From NCBI RefSeq assembly GCF_932276165.1, contig NC_064007.1, forward strand, positions 3,668,001 to 3,732,000: 64,000 nucleotides of DNA. Direction: 5' to 3'. This DNA is from Plutella xylostella. Lineage: Eukaryota; Arthropoda; Insecta; Lepidoptera; Plutellidae. The notes beneath the pieces are model-generated. The model was not told the origin of the DNA, searched no databases, and saw only the letters and a program-made list of their open reading frames with translations. Position 1 is the first letter of the stretch. Each line of letters opens with the position of its first letter. Both the position numbers and the translations under genes were made by a program. This document shows, in pieces, positions 30,901 through 44,200 of the stretch.

Positions 30901-32217
30901 GAGCAGCTGATTGGTCAATGGTATGCGCCAATCATGTTTAAAATGGCATTCCATGTTCAATTGACAGTTAATGTGGGGTAGATATAGATAGATATTGGGC
31001 GCTTTGTAACATTGAAAGCGTGTTCAAGATAAAAATAGTTTCAACAACGTGGTAAATGACATAATTTTAGTTATCACTTAAAATCAATGAGATGACATAG
31101 GTATTTAGCAAGTTGATGAAACAGCAAATTAATCCAAAAATAAATAAAACTAGCAGATCTATTTAGTAGGCTCGCTACTAAAATAATAAAGAAATCGAAC
31201 TGTAGAAAGCACGTTTACATTATTAAAATGATTATTACAATATATCACGAAATTATACTTGTTTTTGTAAATTAAAGTCTGTACAAAGCAATGTAAAATT
31301 ATGACATATCAATGAAAACACAGTTAAAATTGTATAAATTATGCAACACTGATATGAAACACTTAAAATAAAGTATTATAAAATGCACATTCACTGATAT
31401 AAAATATTAATAAATACCTAAGTAGGAAATATAAGTAGAAAAAGTGCAACTTAAGTTTTGTCCAAAAAACGTCAAAAAATATTTCTAAAAACTGATCGAT
31501 GTCCAGAATTTTAACAAAAAAATGTCACGGCAAGATTGGATGATTTCAACATAAAAATAAAATATAAAAACAATTCAATTAACTTCTATAGTGTTCTGTA
31601 ATATATTACTTTTGTTACTCAAACTAAAGCTATAGACACACAGATCAATTTATTTTTAAATCTCAACTGTGTGTTCGAGCCTAACATTACATGTCATGTT
31701 AAAATTAATTGATAAGTGTACACTCATACATTGCTAACCACACATACACTCTTTACATAGTGAAGAATACATAGATCGCAACACTGGAACAAATTGCCTT
31801 TTGTACATAATGACTACGTAACAACAATAAATTAATAAAAAGTTTACAAATAAAACACCATGTGGTTACGAGATGTTGTTTGTGGTGCTTCAGAGACCGC
31901 GTCCGAACATTAACTTACATTCCTACGTACAGACCTACTAAATATTAATATTTAATCATAATTCTTCGTTTGTACCTTGTGTAAGGCATGGTGCTCTACG
32001 CAACGCTAATATCTGAACGCGGTCCCACTTATAAACGAGTTGCATTAACTGTTTTTAATTTAGTCGCAGAAAACACTTCTATATTTATTATAGAGAATGT
32101 ATTACTGAAACTTTTCCATGATTGCTGTAGTAAAAACAGTAAATGCACATCGCACATAGACAACTATAGTTAAAATAGATCATACATCGTGACGTTTCGT
32201 TTCTATCGCTCGTACAT
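27950..32217 (-). other. Probable long 3' UTR of the ankyrin gene
   Basis: No further coding exon was found after the ankyrin stop (32218-32220). Minus-strand AATAAA signals occur at several places, including near 31650, 28225 and 27964, so the UTR could be from about 0.6 to 4.3 kb long. It includes a MITE at 28368-28532. The length is inference only. Confidence 0.35.
28368..28532. mobile_element. MITE with inverted ends in the presumed ankyrin 3' UTR
   Basis: GTAAGAGTGCTTTTTCACCA at the left is mirrored by TGGTGGAAAAGCACCCTAC at the right. Both are followed internally by GAGATGTG and its complement, giving about 28-bp inverted repeats around a 110-bp centre. Confidence 0.7.
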
Positions 32218-32248
32218 TTACTTCTTCTTCTTCTTCAATTTGGGTATC
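32218..32248 (-). CDS. Ank: Ankyrin terminal coding exon
   Basis: Spliced from 32988 in phase 2, it encodes GIPKLKKKKK and a TAA stop. The acceptor is TTACAG. The very short basic end is supported by phase agreement only. Confidence 0.65.
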
Positions 32249-35200
32249 CTGTAAGACGGTGCGGGTGATGTTAGTCGTGACAGTGGGATTAGGTCGAGGG
32301 AAAACTGAGAAACTGGCGTTTTGAAACTAGCCAATGGGGAAGAAATGTAGATTTTATAAATCGCCAATTAGGTATCAAACAGCTGCTGTGAGACCAATTA
32401 ATTATGAATTTTGATTTGTTTAATAATTTGATTACATTCAAAATAGTTTCTACATAATAATTTAGACAGTCCAAATATAGACTTCATGTTTCAAAGTTTT
32501 CAGAAAGATGTCTGAAATGTGGTGTAATAGGTACCTTATGCATTTGTACAATGCATTTAGTGAATAGATGAGAATTAACGTTTCAAGAGTAGCAATTAGT
32601 TGGGTGCTTCACAGAGTGATATTATTTACACTACGACATCTAAATTCATTGTAAACACGATTAGAAGTCACATGAAACATACTGTATTACTAAAACCTGG
32701 TTTAGCGGGTGTTTGGTATGGTATTTGACAGACACATAACATTTTTAACAGCACTAAACATTTATTTTTTGTCCGTTTAGTTCTCTGGTAAGAGTGATAA
32801 TCATTATTGCAATATTATTGTTATGCAATAAATCATTATGAACCAATGGAAAACTTGCAAAAAAATACTCCTACATGACGGTGATATTACTTTTTATCAA
32901 TTGTTTCATGTAAATTTTGTAATCGTGTTTAGAAGTAATACATATTTATGTAATAAGTGTCAAGATGAATTTAGAAAGTGTTCTTACCCGGATCCCTTCT
33001 TCTGTGGCGAGGGCGTGGACTGCGCCTTCTCCGACTCCAGCAGCTTGGAGCTCGAGTCTTTCATGAATCCTGAAAATATTACGTGATTGTAGTTACTAGT
33101 AATTATAGCAACTCTAAAGCCTAGATGCAGAAGCACTTATATAGCCAACTTCTGTCTTTCGCTTCATATAAAATAACCTAACCGTATGTAGTCACAAACC
33201 AGTTATTAGTAAAAATAACTGTTAAAATATTTATCACAATTTTTAAAAATTACTGTACTGATTTAGATTAAATCGAGCTAGAAAACTTGGGAATGTGCGT
33301 TCCCTCAGATAGGACACACGTTAAAATGTAAAGTTCATCTCTTTTTTTATCAAGTTAAAATAAAACTACCAACCTTTCCCCGAAAGACCGAACACGTCAT
33401 TGCCCAAGTTATTCAAGTTGCTCGTGAAGTTGTCGGCCTGGCTCGCGACCGCGTCCGCCACAGCACTCTCTGTCTCTTTCACTCCCGCCGCCACGCCATC
33501 TCCTGTCTCTCTCAGCCTGTCCCCTGCTTCATCCATCGTACTCTTCACTCCACCTTTAATCTCCTCTAGTTTATTATCAGCCGAAACCTGGAAACCTTCA
33601 AAGGACGTTTTGGCGTCTCCAAACAACTCCTTCGACTTATCTTCGGCTATTTCAGCCTGACCATGGACATTTGTGAACACTTCCCGAGCCGAATCTTCTA
33701 GACTGTCGAAAGTGTTGCCGGCGGAACTCTGAAAGCTGCGCAGCGTGTCTTGTGCGGAACCCTCCAGTCCGTGAACATCGTCTTGGAAACTGGCGTACGT
33801 GTCTCTGGACGCACTCTGCAGATCGTCGAAGGTGTCTTGAGCCTCAAGCGCGTGGTCCTTGGCAGAACTTTCGAGTTTACCGAAAGAACTCAAGGCGGCG
33901 TCTTGGGCTTTCTCGAACGACTCCTTCGAAGACTTTTCGATGTCGTTGAGTTTGTCGCTCGCTTTCTGCAGCGATTCTTTGCCAGATTCTTTGATGTCGT
34001 TGACTTTGTTGTTGAAGTTTGATTGGAGTTGTCCTTTCTTCGCTGCAGCGGAGTTCAGAGCCTCTTCGGCGGATCTTTTGATTTCGTCAGTGGTTTGTTC
34101 AGCCTCCTTGCGTATTTTGTCCATGTGGCTTTCAGCATCGTCTAGTAGTTCGTCCTTTTTGCTCTGCAATTGGTTGGCTACTTCGTCCTTTTTGTCTTGA
34201 ACGCTTTGGGCCAAGTGTTCAGCACCTTCTTTTATTTCGACGTGTTTCTTGGAAGCTTTTTCTTTCAGCTCGTTTTTCTTCTCCGAGATAGCGTCAGTAA
34301 CTTCGGAAGCAGCATGTCTTAATTCTTCTTCTTTCTTGGCAGCAGCTTCTTTTAATTCTTGTTCCTTTCTGGAAACTGCATCTGTTAACTGTTCCTTCTG
34401 TTGACTCACAGCCTTTTGGATTTCATCTTGTTTCTTTGACACAGCATTCGATACGTCTTCAGTTGTCTTTGAAACGGTATCTTTCAACTCTTCTTGTTTC
34501 TTGGAAACTGCCTCTTTGACTTCTTCTTGTTTTTTGTTTGCAGATTCTTTTATTTCATCTTTCTTCGCTGAAGCCTGTTCGAGTAAGTCATTGGCTGTGT
34601 CTTTCCCTTCGGCTATCTTTCCTTTAACATCATTCTCGATCTTGTCTTTCTGTCCGAACACGTTGTTGACGAGACCGGATATGAACCCTTTACCCTTCTT
34701 CTTCTTTTTGTTAGCTTTCTTCACACTATCATCTAATGATTCGCTTAGACTAGATTCGGCACTGTTAAGTCCTTCTTTGAGGTCCTTTTCTACTGAATCG
34801 GCCTTCTCTTTAATTGTCTGTTTTGCATCATTCAGTGACTTTTCAGCTGACGATCTAGCTTTTTCCAAGTCTGACGCAACCCCATTTTTAGTTTCTTCAG
34901 CTAAATGCAGTGCTGTATGCGTCCTTTCATTTGCCAAAAAGGATCCATGGTCGAAACCTTGTTTAGCATCAGCTAGCAAACCAAGTCCCTTGCTTTCGAA
35001 GTCAGTTTTAACTTTCTCACTTTGGTCCTTCAAATCTTCGATTATCTTATTGGATTTCAGTTGAACGTTGTCTTTTTCTTGTTGTATCTTCTGTAATCCA
35101 TCGTCCAATTCATTTTGTGCTCTGTCGTCCAGCTCTTTTAGTTTCTCTTTCTGTGTGAAAGCCTCATGTTCTATTCTGTCGACTAAGTTCGATGTTTCTT

Positions 35201-38200
35201 CCTCTGTGTGTTTGTGCGCTTTGTTCTTGCCATCGCAACAGCCCGAGTACTTTATAAACGGATCAGATTTGATGGCACATCCGGGTGTGACCACGGGCTG
35301 CATGTTTTCGTACTGCTCTTCCTTGATATCCTGCAGTGGCCTGTCAGTTTCGTCGACAACTAACTTTGTGCTGTAAACCGTGCTTTCAACATCTTCCTTT
35401 TGCCTCGGTTTCTGTTGTAGATCTGCGAACATGTCGTTGACTTGATCGAGGATGTCTTCCTTGATGTGTCTAGGGGCGGCTTTGGGGGGGCTTTTCTTGT
35501 CTTCTCTGGGCTTCGGCTGTGGCGGCTCCATCATTGCGTCGTCGTCGAAGTTCAGTGTTTGTCTCAGTTTGTCCGAGATGATGAGGTCTTTCTTTTTGCC
35601 TTTCTCTAGAGTGTTGTGCGGAGTTTTGTCTTCGTCTGAGTCGAATGTGGCCTTGATGTTGTTGGAGTCTACGTGGTGGGAGTCACCGTTGGCTAGAAAT
35701 AAATCCATTGGTTAATAATATTGTAAAATAATTAATGCAAAAGATACAAAGGAACTTTCTAGACAAAAGAAAATATAATCTATACCTTTTGGTTTAGTGT
35801 CGTTAGCGTCGTGATGTTTGACATCGCCGTTTGTGATAGTGATGACTTTGCTCTGAAAAAAATAACAACAGTTATAATATTACAAACTTACACATACATA
35901 AATAGGAAGGTACCAAACTAATAACTATTTTCGAAATAACAGTTATAAGGAACTGTTCGCAATGCGGAACCTTCCTCATAACTCACAATCTATTTAAAAA
36001 ATCCGTTTCAAAATCGGTTGTGTAAAGATCTAAGCATACAGTCAAACATACGTGAAAAGCGACTTAATTTGCTTTGTGCTATGTAGTGATTATATACATA
36101 TGTAGTAATGCAATAGACTCACGTGTCCGTTCATGCCCTGGTGCGGCAGCGAGGCGGGCCCGAGGCTGCTGTTGTGCTCCCAGCTCAACTCGTCGTTCAA
36201 CGCGTCGAAGCCTGATAATAAATAATAACACATTTCATTAGAAAAACGAACGTTGCGTTATTATGTATTTTATTGAACTATTGCACAATATGGCGGGCCT
36301 TAGTAAGTCGCTGTTTTATTTCAAATAGATAAAAATGAATCTTAACATCTGACCTTCAATGTATTGAATCTTTGTGACGCTACTTGTCATGAGTGATGTC
36401 AAATATGTTGTTCTGATAAAATAAATGAGATAAAATACAAGCGGTCTTATTCATAAAAAAACCTTAAAGTAGGTTTACTGAGCTCAATAGTTACGGAACA
36501 CTTTAACGGTCTTATTCATAAAAAAACCTTAAAGTAGGTTTACTGAGCTCAATAGCTACGGAATACTTTAAGCCTATTTGAGGTTTCATAAAAATCTCTA
36601 TTCATAATCGTTCCGTAAACCTTCAATAACTATAGTGATGCTAATAGATTTCACAGACCAAAAATTTTGACATTTACCCTATTAAGTTGCCGGTCTGACG
36701 AAACCATAAACAAAAATAGCGAAAACTTTCATTCATTTATCAATCTCTATTATCTATGTTAGCCACGGCGCGGCACTTAAAAAAGTTTACGTTGGCTTAA
36801 AGGCGCAGTGGTCAAGCCAAAACCCACAAAAAAAAAAAAAATCACGTTACCATGGCAACTTATTTTCAGCAAATATTAACTCACAACAAATGTCAAATCG
36901 TCAATAAAGCAGAACAGCTGTTGACCGGCCGCCATGTTTTTGTACAATAGGAGGTTTACGGAAGGTGTATAGTAGGGTCCAGCCAACTTTAGCATATCAA
37001 GGTTTTACGAATCAGTTGGAGAGTTCTTTAGCGCTATTGATCGTTTATGAATAAAGTTTTTTTGACATTTGCTTATAGCAGGCCTATAGGTCTCCCGTAA
37101 CTTTTTATGAATAAGACCGAAGGCCTTTACTAACACTAAAATAATGGGCCCAGCCCTATGCCACAAATAAGTGAATAAGGGTGTCCATAAAGTAAATCAG
37201 TGACAATTACCAGACTGGTCGAGGTGGAGACAGTCGGCGTGGCTCTGGCCGGCGCGCGGCGCGATGCGCTCCGGCAGCGCAATGTCTAGGACGCACGCCG
37301 GCGTCTGCGACTGTTCGCCCTTCGCCACCTGTACAGGGAAATTAGGTGTCAATGATGTCGATTCTGAAGGCAGAAATTCTAATTTTAACGCTGTCAAACT
37401 AACAAAAATTGGTAGCATAAAATGATATTTACGGAAACAATCATAGAGTCGAATTTTAAATAAGGAAAATTAAGGTTTTGACAGCACTAAATTTAGAATT
37501 TCTGTATTGTTATTTTTCGTTTATTACGTTATTTCGATTCTGAAGGCACAATTTCATTTAGAAACGCTGATAGGGTGATTTTGAAACAACGAATTTAAAG
37601 TTTTGTCAGCACGGCACGGCTTGGTTCAACTCTTATAATTGTACATATGTACATAATGTATCATCTGTGGCAATGAAACCGCTCTCAGAGTGACTATACA
37701 GCCTCAAAGGGAATGCTGTAAATACTTCAGACCATTTTACATATTATGAATTTATTACAGTATAATCGGATGTTTGTAGGTTTTGCGGTTCACGTGCCAA
37801 ATAAATCTCTGCCCTAGACTGTACTAGACACATGTATAATGTATAATACATACCTTGGGTTCGTTCATGAAGTAGACGCGTCCGGCGGCGGGCTCGCCCT
37901 GGTGCTTCACGCGCACCGTGAACTCCACGCGGTTGTCTTTGAACGCCTGCAAATTACATTTAAATATGACCTATTTGTATTTTATTTGAGGGACACGCAA
38001 CGGATTAACCTTACCTAACTTAATTCTAAATAAACTTCTACATATTAATCCAAAAGGTGTGTAGACACATACATTGAAATGTAGAGTATATGTATATGGT
38101 ACGGCAGTTAAATCTCTAATTTTATAATAAGCTAAATACTTCATAAGTGCCACAAAAACTAAATCATAGATGGCATTGATTTATGATCTTTCGGAAAATA

Positions 38201-41200
38201 GGTACTGTAGTGTATGTAATGTAGGTAGATATAGATTAGTAATAAAGGAGCTTGTGTGGGTAGGGGCCATATATGATTCATTCTGGAATAAACCGTAATG
38301 TACATAAGACGTTGTTTAATTTACTTCATTGGCTAACGAGGATTTTCAACGATATCGCGGAAGCATTTCAGTATAAGTAATTAGAATTATTTACGAATCA
38401 GCTGGGCATCGAATCACAACAATGTCGGTGGGGAGAATCGGCGAGTTTGATGTCGCGAGTGGCAACTGGGCGAGGTACGTGGAGCGATTGGAAATGTATT
38501 TCCAAATCAACAAAATTGAAGAAAAGGATCGAGTGCCTATGCTTATCACGGTCATTGGTGATACGGCGTACGCGCTATTGAGCGATTTATTAAGCCCAGG
38601 GAAGCCATCATCAACAAAATACAATGTAATTGTTTCCACGTTGAAAGATCACCTGCAACCAAAGGTTTCCATAATGGCGGAGCGTTACCGGTTCAGACAA
38701 AGGAGGCAATCGTGCGGCGAAAGTGTTAAAGATTATTACACGGAGCTTAAAAAGTTATCAAGTGAGTGTGATTTCGGTGCTAACTTAGAGGACAATTTAC
38801 GGGACCAGTTAGTATGTGGTTTAAAAAGTGACGTAATTAGACAACGACTTTTTGCGGAGGACAGTCTGAGTTTCAGCCAAGCTGTTAAGATTGCGTGTTC
38901 ACTGGAGGCGGCGGAGCGCGATGCGGCGTCGGTGGAGGTCATGGGTGCAGGGGGCGGCGGCGCCTCAGCCCATAGCAACAGCGCGGTACATGCGCTGACG
39001 TCATCGCGGGCGCGCGGGCCATCCGGCTCGGCGGCGCAGGGCTCCTACGGCCGCGGGCCTAGTGGGGCGCGGAGATGGGCTTCGCCGGACACGGCTCGAA
39101 GTGCTGATCAATCAGCTCAGTGTGAGGCGTGCGGCGCACGCAGCCACGGGATAAAAGACTGTCGATTCAGAAGGGCAATCTGCAGTAAATGCGGTAAAGA
39201 AGGCCACCTACGGCGTGTATGCCCCGCGTGGGCGGAGCGCGCCGGACACAGATGGGCGGGAAACAGAGGATACAAACAGAGCAAATCTCTGCATCATCTA
39301 GATGAAGGAGTACCCGCCCAGGAAGAGGATGACTCAGCAGAATGTGAAGAGGAGTTAAACCAACTCTGCTTGAGTGGCTACAAGCCGGTGAGTTTACCCA
39401 TAAATGTAGATGGCCATAGATTACGTATGGAATTAGATACAGGATCGGCCATAAGTTGTATGAGTAAGGAAACATATGATTCCTTGTTTAGTAATAGGCA
39501 GTTGGAAAGCTATAATTTAGTTTTAAAATTCTATGATGGTAGCAGAGTACGTCCCTTAGGTTTAATTAAGCCTAATGTTAAATGGGGCAACATAACAAAA
39601 CAATTAGAGCTCTTTGTAATTGAAGGTGGTACTACATCGCTATTGGGCAGGCATTGGTTAACTGAGTTGAAGGTGCCTTTGTTAACAAGCACAGATATGG
39701 TTGAACAATGTAATCAATTGGCAGATGGTAAAGAATTGAACATGTTACTTTCCAGACATAAGGAGCTATTCAGCGGCGGACTGGGTAGATTCACTGGCGG
39801 GAAGGTGAGGCTGCGGGTGCGGGAGGACGCGGTGCCGGTGTTCTGCCGCGCGCGCCCGCTGCCTTTCGCGCTCAAGGAGCGCGTGGACGCCGAGCTCGAC
39901 GCCATGCTGCGGGACGGCGTCATCGAGCCGGTGGACTGCTCGGACTGGGCCACGCCGCTGGTGCCGGTGAGTAAGGCGGACGGTGGACTTAGAATATGCG
40001 CGGATTATAAAATCACGCTTAACCCTGCCTTGTTGGTCGATAGATATCCGTTGCCTAGGTTCGATGACTTATTAATGACCTTGAATAAGTCGGTTATATT
40101 CAGTAAATGCGATTTATCCCAAGCGTACAATCAGCTGGAACTCGATGAGTCAGCAAAATATACGGTAGTAAACACACATAGAGGTCTCTATAGGTACAAA
40201 CGGCTCGTGTATGGCCTATCATCCAGTTCGGGGATATTTCAGCGGACCCTTTCAAATTTGCTAAAAGGCATTCCTTTCACGGGGGTTTTCATCGATGACG
40301 TCATCGTAGGAGGTAGGAATATTGAGGAACATCTAAAATCGTTAGAGGAGGTCCTGCGTAGATTGTCAGAAAATGGATTAAAATTGAAGAAAAATAAATG
40401 CGAGTTTATGGTGGACGAGGTGAAATACCTCGGATATATAATATCAAAAGACGGTATCAAAACCGATCCGGAGAAGGTTAAAGCAATGGTGGAGATGGCG
40501 CCACCAGAAAACGTAGCCGAATTAAGGTCATTCTTGGGTCTGGTTAATTTTTATGGCAAATTTATCAAAAATATGAGTCAGATATTAGCACCATTGTATG
40601 AATTATTAAAAAAAGATGTTAGTTGGGTATGGAGTACTAGGTGCAAGGAGGCTTTTGATACAATTAAAAGGGTCCTAGCTAGCTCGGAGGTATTAGCACA
40701 CTACGATGAGGATAAACCGTTAATCTTAACGTGCGACGCAAGCGGGCAGGGGGTAGGCGGAGTGCTCACGCAGCCGGGCGCGCGCGGGGAGCGCCCCGTC
40801 GCGTACATGTCTAGGACGCTTAGCGACGCGGAAAAAAATTACGCTCAGATACAGCGGGAAGCTTTAGCGATTATAGTCAGCCTTAAAAAGTTTCACCAAT
40901 ATCTGTACGGTAGAAAGTTTTTACTTAGAACGGATCACAAACCATTAGTTAGTATTTTTGGATCAAAATCCGGCGTACCACCTATGGCCGCGAGTAGATT
41001 ACAAAGGTGGGCGGTCATACTTTCGGCTTATAGCTATGACATTGAGTATGTCACAACGAAAGAAAATATAGCAGACGGTTTTTCGCGATTACCATTAAAG
41101 GTTAAAGAATATCCTAACAATCAGATACCCGAGCAAACCTACTTACATCAAGTACAAGACGCATTATTATTAGATGCTTCATTGATTAAAAGGGAGACGG

Positions 41201-44200
41201 CCAGGGACCCAATTTTGAGCAGAGTCGTTAGTTTTATAAACGACGGCTGGCCGCAGGAGATTGAAATTCAAAGCGTGAAACCTTATTTCAATCGCAGGAA
41301 CGAACTTTATGTAGAAATGGGTTGCATTATGTGGGGCCACAGAGTGGTCATCCCTGAAAGCTGTAAAAAAAAAGTGTTAGCAGAGTTACACGAGCCACAT
41401 ATGGGAATCGTTAAAACCAAAAGTATAGCGCGTAGTTATGTATGGTGGCCGGGGGTGGATGAAGGTGTCGAGGCGACGTGTCGCGCCTGCGCGGTGTGCG
41501 CGGCCGAGAGCGACGCGCCGCGCGCGCACCAGCCGAGCCCGTGGCCTTGGCACGGCCGGCCGTGGACCAGGCTCCATGTTGATTACATGGGTCCAATATT
41601 CAATCAGTTGTACTTAGTGGTAGTCGATGCTACCTCTAAATGGATGGAAATCTTTGCGGTGCCTAGCACTGGCGCGACGCACGCCATTGAGAAGTTAAGT
41701 CAACTTTTTGCGCAATTTGGGTTGTGTAAACAAATCATTTCCGATAACGGCCCGCCATTCTCGAGCACTGAGTTCGAATTATTCACAAGGTCAAACGGGA
41801 TAGACCACATATTTTCCGCACCTTATCATCCCGCTTCAAACGGGGCTGCCGAGAATGCGGTTAAAACGCTTAAGAAAGTTATAAAAAAGGCGAAATTGGA
41901 AAATTCGAATGTATCAATGGCATTACAGAAGTTTTTACTACATTATCGTAACACCGAGCATTGCACAACGGGGGATAGCCCAGCGCAAATTTTAATGGGG
42001 CGTTCGTTGAGAACTAGACTTGATGTAATAAAGCCAGATAGGGAAAAAAAGGTGTTGAGAGCTCAGCGTAGTCAGGTCGAGGGTGCAGGGGGTAGTGTCA
42101 GGGAGCTAAAGGCAGGCGATACAGTATGGTGTAGGCAATACCAACCGGGTAAAAAGTGGGTTGCGGGGGAAGTGTCAGAGAGGTTAGGCACTACTGACTA
42201 TACTGTCCGTAGGGAAGATGGTTCTGAGACACATAGACATATTGACCAACTAAGGCAGAGGTCGTCCTTAAGTGTTGCACCTCCGCCTTGCGATCCGGTT
42301 CGGCGTCGTGATTCAGGGCCGAGGGTGAGCGGTGCCTGCGACTATAGTCCTTCGCTAAGTGATAGCATTGATAACACGGATCACACGGTTACAAAATCGC
42401 CTACGCCTAGTACAACAGTGAATCTACCACAGTCTCCGCCTACCGCGAAACCTATACGAAGTACTCGTAATCAGAATCCTGTATATAAATAATGGTTTAG
42501 TATTATATATGTATAACAAGTAGTAAGTAAGTATAATAGTTAAGTTTAGTGATCACTTAAGTATATGATTAAATTTAATTAAGTAAGTTTATTAAGAGTA
42601 TACTGTTATTTAAGTGGAGAGGATTGTAGTGTATGTAATGTAGGTAGATATAGATTAGTAATAAAGGAGCTTGTGTGGGTAGGGGCCATATATGATTCAT
42701 TCTGGAATAAACCGTAATGTACATAAGACGTTGTTTAATTTACTTCAGGTACCGCTTAACATTTAATCAATTTAAAAACTGCAACACTATACAGGGTGTC
42801 CCAAAAGTCAACGTCATCCCTTAAAGGGCTTAAAGGCCGATAGGTCAGCTCATGAGAGGCCAGAATATCACAATATGACCTTAGTAAAAACTCGATAATT
42901 TTCGAGATATTGACACTTTTATAAATTTGCTGAAAATCGACACCTTGGATCAGTTTTTTGCGTGCCGCCGGTACAAAAATCCATATTGTAAAAATTTGTT
43001 TGGTGTTGCATCACCCTGTATAGCCCTGCTATTAGGTAGGTTTTAGGCCTAGTCCACCACGCTGGCCTAGTGCGGGTTGGTGGAAACCAACACAAGTAAG
43101 CTTGTGCTGAGAGAGTTGTCGGGTAAGTGGGCAACCCGACTGTGTGTAAAACCTGCAGTTGGAAATTGAAGGTGTTCCCTCAACTCAAGGTACATTTTTT
43201 ATGTGACCTATAGTTATTCGTTGCATTTATAATACGTCCAGCAGATGCACCGCCGTGTAGTGCTCCTGTGAGGTGCATGATGAGTGTAAAACCTGCAGTT
43301 GTAAATTTGGCAAATGTACCTCAAACTTGAAGGTGGGTTGTGTGCCGCACTTGGTGACGGGCAGCAGGTTCCCGCTGAACTCCAGGTGCACGTCCTTGCC
43401 GTCCAGCAGACGCACTGCTGTGGAGTGAGCTACCTCCGTGTAGTGTTCCTGTGGGGAAAAAATAATGTTTTATTAGTTATGATTATGAGAAACAAATCTT
43501 TCTATTTATGGAAAAAATATGACAAACTTTGTTTACATAGTTCTTAACATTTTTTAATGAGGACTAAGTTTTCAATGTATTTGCTATTTATACGCATTTT
43601 CTTTTCGGTGTGGCACAAGAATATATTTGGGGGATTTGTGTAGCGATAGCGATGCTGTAGCGTGTTTCGATACTCAACAGCATTACTACACAAACGAGTT
43701 TTAGTTTAATTTACATTACAGTGCTACACAAGCGATACTAACCCAAATTAACACGCTACAGTATCAGTATCTCGACTGTATCGCAAACACGCGAAAGCAT
43801 CGCTTCAAAGAAGGCACCGGAACTAGAGCTCATGAAAGAGACAATAATAACGACATATTTTATAAAATTTGCATGCTGAAGTGACTAATCAATAAACACA
43901 TTATCTAACCTGCTGCAGCAGAGTCTCGTAGGCGTATCTGTCGGTGATGTGCAGCACGAGAAGGCGGCCCTCGAGTGCGTCTAGTCTCTTGCCGAGCACC
44001 ACCAGGCGCACCTCGAACGGGACTAGGAGCATCTCCCTGTGATATGGAGAAGGTATGTATTAAATCATATTTTTGTCATGAAGTGAAGGAAAATACATTT
44101 ATAAGGCGTTATACATCATGTTGATAGCGATAGAGTTAGTAAACATCTTGTTTACATTGTGTCCATAAATTGAATGTAGTGCTCAGGGCAAGACCGGGAA

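Larger units (their letters stand above)
38206..42747 (+). mobile_element. Ty3/Gypsy-type LTR retrotransposon, nearly intact
   Basis: Two identical 123-bp LTRs (38206-38328 and 42625-42747), each starting TGTAG and ending TTCA, flank a single long gag-pol frame. The 5-bp target duplication GGTAC is present at 38201-38205 and 42748-42752. A purine-rich tract (AAGTGGAGAGGAT) precedes the right LTR, and a TTGGCTAACGAGG primer-binding-like site follows the left. Identical LTRs mean a recent insertion. It lies antisense to ankyrin within its intron. Confidence 0.95.

Noticed and set aside
33400..35715. Several plus-strand Ser/Phe-rich open frames opposite the ankyrin tail exon
   Set aside because: They are antisense shadows of the Lys/Glu-rich coding exon; the minus-strand frame fits ankyrin exon phases.
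38736..41596. Minus-strand frames within the LTR retrotransposon
   Set aside because: They are antisense shadows of gag-pol in GC-rich stretches.
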